Part shown: positions 17,755 through 28,800 of the stretch, one piece after another
How the letters are laid out: each line of letters starts with the position of its first letter
Numbering within the stretch: the first letter of the stretch is position 1
Assembly: GCA_964505725.1 (NCBI GenBank)
Contig: CAZDJK010000008.1
Span: 1 to 64,000 of the forward strand
Length of the DNA stretch: 64,000 bases
Direction of reading: 5' to 3'
DNA from: CAVRJC01 sp964505725
Lineage (GTDB): Bacteria > Actinomycetota > Acidimicrobiia > IMCC26256 > DASPTH01
Made by a program: the position numbers and the translations under genes
Notes under the pieces: model-generated
What the model was told of the DNA's origin: nothing
The model's input: the letters and a program-made list of their open reading frames with translations, nothing else
Database searches by the model: none

Positions 17755-19814
17755 TTCGACTTCCCTCCTTCGGGCCGTTCGGCGCGGGCGATCAGCTCGT
17801 CGAGCCCGTCGCGCCGGCGGCGCGGCGCGCGGGCACCACGCGTGTTCACCGGCGGCCGCGGGATCGGCACGGGAATGTGCGGAGGCACCGGCGTGGGGAT
17901 AGGCGGCGGAATCGGCGGTGCCGGAGGCGGTACCGTCAGACCCAGCGCGTCGATCGTGAGCTGTTCGACCCGATCGCTGAGCGCGGAGCGCAACCCCGCG
18001 AGCGCGACCGCGTCTTGCGAAACGGGCGCGTCGGGCGCGGGCGCGATCGGCACCGAAACCCTGCGCAACCCGTCCACGCCTCCGCTCTTGGTCGCGGCCC
18101 GGACCTCGCTCGCGCTCGTGGCGAGGCCGGCAAGCACCGCGGTGCCCGTCAGGTCGGCCAGCTCGTTCGGCACGCGCGCGGCCGCCCCGCCCGCGCGCGG
18201 CGCGAACCGGTCGGGCTCGGTCTGCGCGATGGGCAGCACGATGTGGGTGCGCAACAGGTCTTCCAGCGTCGAGCGTCCGCCCGCGATTGCGGTGCCGAAG
18301 CCGCCGACGACCGAGCCCGCGAGGAAGTCCGTCAACGTGCGGGCCCGGGCCGCGCCGAACAGCTCGCGCCGCCACGCCATCAGGGCAGCGACGATGCCCG
18401 ACTTGGAGTACGTCAACAGGCGGCCGATCTCGAACGCGGCCGCGAGCGACACGTCTTCAGTGCCGTCGGGCACGACCTTGCGCAACTGGTCGGCCGCGTA
18501 CGCGATCGGCAACACACCGTCAACCGGACCCGAGCGCACCGTGGGCTGCGGGCTGAACGGCCCGCGATACCACGATGTCGTCTCGTCACCGCGGCGCGAG
18601 CGGTGCGCAAGCGACACGTGCCCCGTGGGCGCGACGTCGGGCAACGGCTCCGGTTGGTCGGGCGCGAGCGTGCCGAGCAGCCCGACTTCGAGCTTGTTCA
18701 TGAGCCGTTCGAACCCGCCGTCGCCGGTGCAGACGAAGTCCCACGACACGAGGACCGGGAACCGGAACGTCCGCACGATCGGGAACACGCCGATCGCATC
18801 GCCGATGCCCAGCTTCCAGTCGCGCGCGGGGCTGAGGTCGTCGGCGACGGTCGCGTGCGCCTTCACCGGACCGGTAGCCCACGCGGCCGGTGCGACCTCG
18901 GTGCCCGCGGCGGTTGAGAACGGCGCAAGCGCTTGGGCCGACTGCGCGACGACTCCCGCGGCGTGGAACGGCCCGATCACCTCGCTGGTGTGCAGGCTCA
19001 TCGCAACGGTGTCGAGCGGCAGCTCGGGCGGGCGCGCAAGCAGCGTCGAGTCGACGAGGGTGAACACGGCCGTCGCGTCGAAGAAGGGCGAGGGCTGCGG
19101 CTCGGTCGGCAGCAGCGCGTCGAGCTGCTCCTCCAGGTTCACGAGGTACGCGGTGTACTTCAACGGCGTGGGATCGCCGCCCTCGGTCACCGGCGGACCG
19201 GGCTGTGGCAGCCGGCTCGACAGCACGACCGCGAGGTAGCCGTCGTCATCGCCGAGCGCGAGCTCGGTGTCGCTGAGGTCGACCTTTCGCACATGCGCGA
19301 GCAGGTCCAGCTCGTCGCGGCACGGGAACACCTTGTTGATGACGTCCTGGCTCACCTCGAGGTACTTGCCGCGCGGTGTATCGGCGTCGGCGCCAAGGTC
19401 GACGCCAGGTGTGACGCACTGCGCCACGTCGACATCGGCGCTGAGCTGACCCTCGCCCTCGGCCAGCACTACGAGCGCGAGCCAGGGCGGCGCGCTCTGC
19501 GGCTGTTCGTGCGCAGGGTCGGGATTTCGTTCCCAGGGCAGCGTGCGCCGCTTGAGCACGATCTGCGGCAGGCGCTCGCGCCAGTCGCCCTGCGAGCCGG
19601 CGGGCGGGAACGTCGACAGGATCTGCTCAGGCGGCATCACGTAACGCGGCGATACGATGTGGACGAAGAACTGCGCGTCGTCGACCGGGACCGCGCCCGG
19701 CGCGCCACTCGGGGGCGCGCCTTGCAGCGCGAGGTTCGCGGTCGCGGTGTACTTGCCCGCCGGCAGCGGCGGCCGGGCCGACGGATAGATCTCGAAGAAT
19801 CCGGGTTGGGGCAC
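17751..19814 (-). CDS. conserved hypothetical protein with Pro-rich neck and basic tail (687 aa)
   Basis: 687 residues, soluble. Residues 1-130 look like a beta domain with SAPPWLALVVLAEGEGQL at 108-125; the middle has RDWKLGIGDAIGVFPIVRTF and a helical stretch around 470-560. Residues about 628-655 form an almost pure Pro/Ile/Val neck (PPPAPPIPPPIPTPVPP), followed by an Arg/Lys-rich tail (APRRRRDGLDEL to GGKSK). The neck-plus-tail layout suggests a flexible attachment or nucleic-acid/polyanion contact. GTG start at 19814 with AGGAG upstream, twelve bases after the stop of the 3358-residue gene. No known family recognised. Confidence 0.82.
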   Translation of the reverse strand: MPQPGFFEIYPSARPPLPAGKYTATANLALQGAPPSGAPGAVPVDDAQFFVHIVSPRYVMPPEQILSTFPPAGSQGDWRERLPQIVLKRRTLPWERNPDPAHEQPQSAPPWLALVVLAEGEGQLSADVDVAQCVTPGVDLGADADTPRGKYLEVSQDVINKVFPCRDELDLLAHVRKVDLSDTELALGDDDGYLAVVLSSRLPQPGPPVTEGGDPTPLKYTAYLVNLEEQLDALLPTEPQPSPFFDATAVFTLVDSTLLARPPELPLDTVAMSLHTSEVIGPFHAAGVVAQSAQALAPFSTAAGTEVAPAAWATGPVKAHATVADDLSPARDWKLGIGDAIGVFPIVRTFRFPVLVSWDFVCTGDGGFERLMNKLEVGLLGTLAPDQPEPLPDVAPTGHVSLAHRSRRGDETTSWYRGPFSPQPTVRSGPVDGVLPIAYAADQLRKVVPDGTEDVSLAAAFEIGRLLTYSKSGIVAALMAWRRELFGAARARTLTDFLAGSVVGGFGTAIAGGRSTLEDLLRTHIVLPIAQTEPDRFAPRAGGAAARVPNELADLTGTAVLAGLATSASEVRAATKSGGVDGLRRVSVPIAPAPDAPVSQDAVALAGLRSALSDRVEQLTIDALGLTVPPPAPPIPPPIPTPVPPHIPVPIPRPPVNTRGARAPRRRRDGLDELIARAERPEGGKSK

Positions 19815-19826
19815 CGGCTCGTCTCC

Positions 19827-22800
19827 TTAGTTCCCCCGCGGCTTCTTCGCGGGCTGCTTCTTCCCGGGCTGCTTCTTCCCGGGCGCGCGCTTCGTCGGGC
19901 GTCGGGGTGCAACCATGCGCGGCCCCTGCCCGGCGATCGGGCCGTCGCCCAGGGTCCACGCGATCTGGCGGATGCCGGGACCGCCCGCGAGCACGGGCAG
20001 GACCGCGGCCTCGACACCGGCCGCGGTGAGCACCGCCGCCAGCGCGGCGACACCGGCCACACCACCGACCACACCGCCGAGATGGCCCTGCCCGCAGCCG
20101 TCGACGAGCACCGCGGGCTCGGGCCCGGTCGCGGCCACCGCGTACAACAAGATCGTGCGGACCCCGTCGATGAGCACCTGGGGTGCGGCTGGATCACCCT
20201 TGGCGTCGAGCACCCGTTCGGCGTCGAGCAGCCGCATCGACACCGTCGCGGCCGCGTCAGTTCCCGCCGCGTCGTCGATGATGACCGCGACCGCGTCGAC
20301 CGGGTCGGCGAACGTGGTGACCACCTGGGCGGCGGTGACCAGCTCTCGCGCGAGAGCCCAGCCCCCGTCGGCGCGCTCGCGGTTCCAACCCATGCGCGAA
20401 CCCTGGGCGTGCACGACTGCGCCGCCCGCGAGCGCGATCCCCCACCCGATCGTCGGCAGTGACTGCCCGCCATACCAGCCCGCGAGCGCGCCGCCGACGG
20501 CGGCGTCGGGGCCTTCGGCGACGACGACCACGCGTTCCGTCGCACGCGGCACTTCGACCGCCGCGTTCGCCCCGTCGGCACCCATGACGCGGTCGTCGAG
20601 TACCTTGCCGCCCGCCGCGAGCGCGAGGACGCGCGTCGTGCCACCAGTGACCGTCAGCGTGTCGGGCACGTCGCCGCGGGGCCGCGTCGGCACCGTGATC
20701 ACCGCGAGCTCGCCCTCGTGCAACGCCGCACCGCCTTCGCTCGCATCGGCGCGCGCGGGACCCGGCGACGCCCCGGTGCCCACCAACGCGTCGCTCATCG
20801 TCGCGAGCCGGGCGGTGGCGGGCAGCGCCGGACTCGCGTTGGCGACCGCACCGACCGGGCCGGAGCTGAGCCGCGTCACGGGCGGGGTGCCGACCGCGCT
20901 GACCGTGCGCCCGGACTGCGCCGCGATCGGGGGCTGCACCGCGAGCGCGAGCGGGCCAACGCCCAACGTCGCCGAGCGCACCGAACCGAACGTCGGCGCG
21001 GCGCTCGCGACCGTGCCGGTCGTGTCGGCCACCGACGTGCCCGCGGCCGCGGCGAGCTGCTGCGCGAGCGGCGCGCCCAACACGGCTTGCACGAGCGGCG
21101 CATAGCGCGCCTTCGGCGGCGGATTTCGTTCGACGACCACCGGGGTAACGATCGGCGACACCGCGGCCGGGGTGACCACGAGGTCGTCGGCCAGCGATCC
21201 GAACCGGGGCGCGGCGACGCGCTCGCCCCGCAACGCGGCCACGGTCGACGCGCCCGTGCCGCCCGCCGCGAGCAGGCGCGCCGCGTGCTCGAACCGCACG
21301 CTGGTATTGGGGTCGCCCGCTTCGAGGAACGCGGCCGCGTCCTTCAGTTGCGCACTTTCGGTCACGCGCGCGTCGGTGTTCGCCTTGTTGGTGACGAACG
21401 GCAACGGCTTGCGCTGCCGGTTGAGGGGCAGCTCGATCTGGTGGTAGTCGATCGGCGGCGCACCGGTGAACATCGATTCGGGCAACACCGTGTCGACGGT
21501 CAGGCCGTCGCTCGCGTTGACAGTCTCGCCTTCGGGAACGCGCGGCGCGTTCGGATTCGGCGCCTCACCCCACACGCCCTTCGGGAACGCAGCCGGCGGC
21601 CGCGCCCCGAGCGTGACGAACTGCAGCGTGAACGGCTGCGGCTCGACCGACGCGAGCGTCAGGGTCAGCGTCGTGTCCAGCGTCGCGCTGTACATCGGCG
21701 CGACCCCGAGGTCCGGGGCAGGCACCGACGCCGACTTCGACTCGCCGTCGCGCGCGAGCACGAGCTGTTCGGCGGGCGCGGTACTCACCATCGTGAGCTG
21801 GAACTCGGGCGCGACCCGGAACGGATGGTCGACGCTGCCGTCGGGCGGCTTGTCCTGCCCGCCGCCGTCCGAGCCGCTCGCCTTTCCCGCCACCAGCGCG
21901 CCGCGGATCACGGCCGCCTGCACGACCTGCGCGTCCTTGTCGCCCCGGAGGTACTTCTGCGCGAACTCGACGTTCGTCAGCGCCTTGTCAGCCGGGTTGC
22001 TCTGGTCGCCGAACTCGAACGGGATGCCGACGCCCATCACGCTGAAGTGGCCGGTCACGAAGATCGGCGGACCCTCCACCTTGACGTCGACGCCGAAGCT
22101 GAGCTCGAGATCGACGCTGCCGAACAGCAGCCAGATCGTGATGCCGACGTCGACCTCGGCGTAGACCTCGACCGAGAACCAGAACGGGTCGAAGAACACG
22201 ATCGCGTCGCCACCGAACGCGAGCCGCGCGTGCGCGGGACCAATGTGGGCCGCGACCTCGATCCCGACACCGGCCATCAACGCTTCGGAGCACAGCGCGA
22301 AGTAGACGCCGCCCTTGACGCTGATGAAGTCGGCGGGCTGCCAAGTGAGCCCCACGCGCGGCACGACCGGATACCTATCGTGGTGGAAGCGCGGGTGATA
22401 GCCGCCGACAGTCACCACGAACTGGCCCGCGTTCGGACCCTTCCACCACGTCTCGAACGCGAAGCCGCCGATGAGGCGCACGCTCTTGTCGAGCAGCCAC
22501 GAGTTCTCCGTGAGCTGCGCCTGCACCAAGAGCAACCCCTCCTTGGTGGAGAAGCGGGCGAGCAACGCGAGCTCGATCGACACGAGCGTGAGCTCTGGCG
22601 CGGGCAGCTCGGCGCGCGCGAGCCCGAGGATGGCGATGTCGAGCCCGTCGCCGAACTGCACGGTCACGACGATCTCGCCCGTGATGAGCACGAAGCTCGT
22701 GAAGCTGATCCCGGCCGCGACCCAGTACTGGCCCTGCGCGGGCTTGACGATCTCGCGCATCGCTTCGAGCTGCACCATCGGGTCGATCGGCGGTCCGAGC

Positions 22801-25800
22801 GCGCGCAACGCCTGCATGAACGGGTGCTTGTTGACGTTGGTGATGTCCGGCGCTTCGAGCTCGCGATTGATGCCGAACCCGAGGCCGATGCCGGTCACGA
22901 AGAACGCGGGCGGCCCGCCGATCGGCGCGTGCAAGACGCCGAACGCGAAGAACGACGCGAAGCCCTGGCCGTCGGCGGTGGTCGGGTGGGCGTAGCCGCC
23001 GAACACGTCGAGCCCGTACGACCCGAATGCAACCTTGAGCATGCCGAGGTACTCAACGCCTTGCAGTGGCGATTCCAGCGGCACCTTGCGCAAGCCGCCC
23101 GCGAGGCTGAGGCCGCTGATGTCAGCCGCGATCGCGAAGCCGTCGACATCGACCTCCCACGACGACGGATCGAAGAACGGGCGCGACACGTGGTAGCCGA
23201 GGCGCAGCTTGTCGACGCTCGCGATCAACCCGAGCAGCGACACGCTGCCGTCGAGCAGGATGCTGATCGTCTCGAGCTGGCGGGGCGTGACACTGGCGAC
23301 GTAGGTGGTGCCGAGGCCGATCTGCTCGAGATAGACGGGCCCGAACGCGCGCTGGATCGGCAGGAACCACGGGCCGTCGCCCGACCCGGCGCGCAACGTC
23401 ACCTCGACACCCTGCCCGTGGGACTGCACCGCGATCGCGGGACTGAAGGCGGGCCGCGGCGGCGCACCGCTGCCGCCCGCGTCGTGCATCACCCCCTGCG
23501 CGACCGCGTTGTCACCGCCGCCCGCGCCGAGCGGCACCGCAAGACCCTCGAGCTCCAACTCGATGCCGCCCGCGAGCTCGAGCGTGTCCGAGACGCCGAG
23601 CACGACGCTGCCGAACAGATACACCGCAACGGCGTCGAGCCGCAGCCCGGCGTCGATGAGCGGGCCTGCCTGTTTGCCGAGCCGGACCCCGACGCCGTTC
23701 AGCTCGATGCCGGGCGCGGGAGTGATCGTCTCACCGCTCACGCGCAGCAGATCGACCACGATGCCCGGCGCAGGCGGCGTCCCGCTCGGCGGGTCGATCC
23801 ACGACGCGTCGGCTTCGATGCGCAGCGAGAATTCGCCGCTGCCGCTCACGTCTATACCGGCCGCGTTGGTCGTGTCGAGCGAGACGCCGAGCACGCCCGC
23901 GTTGCTCGTGAGGCCGAGCTGGAACTGATCGATCGTCACCGTCGGCTTCGCACCCGCGAGGTTGACCGCGAGGGTGAGCAACTTGCCCGGCCAGCCCTCG
24001 AGCGCGCCGGGCACGAGCCGGGGCGCGTCCACAGGCGCGGCCGGGTCGAGTATCGGGCCGGTGAGGATCGCGCGCACCGTGGAGCTACCGACCGCCGTGC
24101 CCAACATCGTCTTGACGTCGTCGACGCCGAGCACCCAGCCGCCGACGAGGTCGATGACCGCGGTGATCGCCGCCAGCGCGACACCTTCGGGCGTGGTGTC
24201 CTCGTTCGTGCTGCTACCCGAACGCGCGCTTGCGACCAGCGTGACGTCGCCCTCGGCCTCGCGCCAGCGCGCGAACAGCTCGTGGTGGCCGTCGTCGGTG
24301 GGGCCCAGCGCGTCGAGCGCCAACCCGAGCTCAGCGCTCCACCCACCCGGCGTCGCCCGGCCCGCGCGCAACAACGGCCGCACGACCGGGCCGGCGAGGT
24401 CGATGATCGCGGGGCCGATCTCGATGGACCAGCCGTCGAGGCCCGTCTCGCCCGCGGCAACACCGAGCGCGACCCCACCGACCACCGGCAGACCGGTAAC
24501 AGACACCTCGACGGTGACGACGAACGGCGACGGCTGCACGTGGATCACCGCTGTACGGACCGTGATCGTGAGCATCTGGCCTGACATGGCCGCGACGTGC
24601 TGGGACGGCCCGAGCCCGAGCAGTCGTTGCATCACGGGATCGAGCGCGTCGACCACTTCGCCGAGGAACGTCGTGAGGTGGGCGCGCAGGTATGCGACCG
24701 GATCGGCCGCGAGTGCATGCAACGCGGTCGAGTCAAAGACGGCCGGCGTACCGCTGGCGACCGCGAGGCCGCGACCGACGCCGCCGACGAGTGCGGCAAT
24801 CTCGTCGCGGACCGCGTCGCCGCTCATGGTCGCGAGTTGGTTCAGCGCGAATGGAAGCACCTCGTCGACACCCGCGGCCAGGATCGCGCCGAGTCCGGCC
24901 GGATGCGGCGCCAGCTCGACGTCGGCGCCGGTCGCAGGACGGAGGAACACCAGCAACCCCGTTGCGTCGATGACGACGTGCACCGCGCGCCGATGCTGCG
25001 GCGTCGCACCGCCCTCCTCGGGCACACCGAGGTACACCTCGACCGTCGGCGTCGGCGCCGCACCGGTCTGCAATGCGACGCCGGCGCGCAACCCGGCGGC
25101 GAACGGGGCGCGGCCGCCGTCGCCCGCGAGCCACACGGTGGGGTCGATGCCGAGCGTGATGGTCGGCCCCGCCGCCGACGCCGCGACCGCGACGTCGATG
25201 CCGGCGACGATCGGCCACGTTCCGTGGGGCGTGCCGGACAGGCCGACGAACGGCTTGACCGCTTCGAGCAAGTCGACCAGCGAGTTCAGTTGCAGCGGAC
25301 CGCCGTCGCTCGTTGTGAGTACCCCGGCGCGGGTGAACCACGCGCCGGGGTCGTCGAACAGCGCGACCGGCGCGCGCACCGCGCGGTGGCCCGATCCGTC
25401 GGGCGGACCGAGCAGGCCGAGCGCGGCGCAGAGATCGTCGAGGATCGTGCCGACGCCGAGGTCGACCGACCGCAGGCCTTCGAGCACTAGGCGCAGCGCC
25501 TCGGCGGGCACGGCACTGGCGACGAAGCGGCCGAGCCCGCCGATGTCGAGCGTCGGGAAGAGCGCGACGTTGCCGTGAGCACGGGTCAGGTCCGCGCGCC
25601 ACGGGCCGTTCCGCACCGCGAGTCCGAACGCGTCGGTGGTGAGGTCGCCCAGGTCGACCTCGAACGACGGCGCCGCGCCCGGCGTGTACCCGACGCTCAG
25701 CCGCCACGCCACCAATCCTTCGTTACCACTCGCCGAGACCGCGACCGTGCCGTGCTCGATGTCGCCGTCGATCGTGCACGGCCCGAGCACCGCGTGGAGT

Positions 25801-28800
25801 TGCGCTCCGGTCGCGGTGACGCCCGGCACCAGCCCCGCCAGTGCGGCGAGCAACGCGTCGCGACCGGGTGCGACGCCGATGACAGTTCGGATGTGGGCGC
25901 CGGGATCGTGCAGCAGATGGGTGACCGCATTGGGCACGAGCGAACCGTCGGCCTGACTCCAGCCGGCCGCTTCGAGAAGCGCGAACAACGCAGCCGCGGG
26001 GCTACCCGTGACCGCGACGTCGTGCAGGCGCGTCGTCAACGCTGCGAGCACGGCCTGGGCTTCGGGGAGCAACGGCTGCGCTTCGAGGTCGCCCGTCGGC
26101 GTCGCGGGCGGCTCGACGACGAGCTGATCCCATGTCGCGCCGAGCGCGGCGCCTTCGTGCAGCACGATCCGGGCGTGCGACGGACCGCCGTGCAGTCCGA
26201 CGTCGATGCGGGCGCTCACGCGCCGCAACTCCATCGGCAGCGCGCCCCCGACCGGCGTAGTGCCCGGCCCGCCGACGAGCCACGCGTCGGTGTCGGCCAC
26301 CTCGAGGGCCACCGTCAGCGCGGGCGCCGCGCTGAACTCGAGCTCGGGCGTCAGCGTCGCCGACGCGAGCTGCACGTCGATCGAGCCGGCAACGGTGGTG
26401 CCGTGCCCGCCCGGCGGGGTGAGGAGCGCGACCGGTACCCGCAGCGCCACGACTGCGCTCGCCGGCTGCGCGCTCGCCGCCTCGGCCCGAGCCTGGGCGC
26501 GGCCCGAGAGCCCGGCCGCGACCACGGCAGTGAGGGCGCGGTCGATCGCAGGCTCGGTCAACGCGCCGAACACGCCCACTGCGGTGAGGCCAACGCGCAC
26601 GCCTATGGTCGGCCGCGGCGCTTCCAGCTCGGTGACGGCGCCCGCGCCCCGGGCCGCTTGCATGAAGCCGCCGACGAGGGCCCGGCCGAGTGCGAGGTCG
26701 GCGTCGTCGGGTTCGCTCTCGTCAACCGCCGGCAGCAGCGCGGCGAGCAAGCGGAGCGCGTCGGCGGGCGCGCCCGTGCGCGCGGTGTCGAACGTGGCCG
26801 CACTCCACGGCGTGCCGAGCGTCACGAGGTGCGTGACGCCCGCGACGGCATCGGCCGCCAGGCGCGCCGCGTGGCCCGTGCCGCCGTACGCAACGAGCAC
26901 GACCGGGCGGCCCGACGCCAGCAGCGTGAGCACTTGCACGAGGCGCGCGGCCTGGCCCGCCACGCCACTCGGATCGCCCGCGCCGAGCGACGCGTCGGCG
27001 CGGGGAGCGAGCGCGACGTACCACTCTCCCGCGTCCGGCGCGTCGACGGTGAACGACGACGGGCTCACGTTCGGTGTCGTCAGGTCGAGCACGCGCGCCG
27101 GTGAGGGTGGCGTCCAGGGCAAGTCGTGGACCGCACCGACCGCGACACGTACGACTGCCGCGCCGGCGGGCAACGGACCATCGAGCAGGAGCTCGAGCCG
27201 CAGGCCTGGGAGCTGCGACGCGGGGAGGTCGGGCTCGTTGACAATCGTGAGTCCGTCGATCGGCGCCGGCGGCGCCGCGACGAGACCGTCAGTCGCGAGC
27301 CAACGGGTGCGCAACGCGTCAAGCCCCGCCCCGAGGCTGTCGCGCCCCGCCGCCAGCGCGGCGACGTCGGCCGCGGCGCGCGCGTCGTCGAACAACGCGC
27401 GGGCGAGACCGGCGGGAGGGAGCCCGGCTGCGCCCGGCAGCCAGGCGCGGATCGCGTCGCCGGCCTGGGTGGCGGCGACGACCGGCCCGCTCGGGCCGAG
27501 CCACACCACGATCGAGGGCGCGCCCGCGCCGGTACCGAGCCCGGCACGCCATGGCTCGTCGGGCGTGCCCGAGCCGGTGAAGATGCCGCTCAAGCCCGCG
27601 CGCGCGCCGGACGTGAGGCGCGCGGCCGCGGCGAGGATGCTGCCGAGCGCGTCGCTGTCGGTGACGAGCGCTGTGAGCCAGTCGGTCAGCGCGGTCGACG
27701 TGTTCGTGACCAGCTCGCCCAGCGCGAGATGCGGCCGTGTCGACGTGCCCGTGACGGTCCAGCCCGCGAGGTCGACGAGATCGGCGAGCCAACTGTGCGG
27801 TGAGTTCGCGCCGAGCACCGCGAACAGCGTCTCGACCCCTCCCCACGCGTCGGCCGCGACGGTGAGGTTGCCGGCCCCGTCGATGGTGGGGAGCACCAGC
27901 GGGATCTGGGCGGCGCCCGTATCGATTCCGAGGTTGGGCGCGGCGAAGTCGACCGCGAAGCCGCCCGCCACGGTCCAGCCCGCGCGCAGGCCGATCGAAT
28001 CGGCGACGATCGCGACCGGACCGAGCGCGAGCCGCGCTTCCGACGCGCCGCGCGCCCGCAACGCGGTCGAGGCCTCGATGCTCGACAGGAAGGTCGCGTG
28101 CTTGGCGGCAAGGTCGAGCTCGGCGAGGTGCAGCCGCAGATCGGTCTCGACGACCGTGCACCCGCCCGCAAGATCGTCGACGCGCAGCGACAACGTCGGC
28201 GCGACGACGAGGCGCGTGCCGTCGAGCCAGGAGTCGATCGTGACGAAGCGGGCGACCTTGATCGACCACGGCGAGGCAGGCGTGCCCGAGCCGGTGATCG
28301 GGACCGCAACCACGCTCGCCTCTGCAACGAGGTCGCGCAAGTGGCCGAGCACCGTCGGCACGTCGGACGCATGCGACTGCAACAGCGTCAACCACCATGC
28401 CGCCTGCGCGCCGAGCGGATCGGTGAGCAGGTGCGTCGCGTCGATCGCGGCCACGCCGCCTGGCGGATCCAACCCGAGCAGGGCCTTGAGGTCGGCGCCG
28501 CTCGCGCCGAGCGCGTCGAGCGCGGAGGCGAGCAGGTCGCCCGCGAGCTGCCCGGCCGCGGCCGCGACCGCGTCGGGGCTCGACAGGTCGACAACGGCGT
28601 GGGGAGTGCCTTCGAAGTCGACATCGAGCAGTTCGAGCAGCGGATTCACCGCGCCCGCGCGCACCGACAACCCGAGCCGCAACGACCCGACGTCGAGCGG
28701 CGTGGTGTGCAGGAGCTTGGCCGCGGGGCCCGAGCCGTTGCCGGCGGTGGTCACCGCGACGTCGACGCGCGGGAGCACGTCGATCGTGCCTCGGTCGGCG

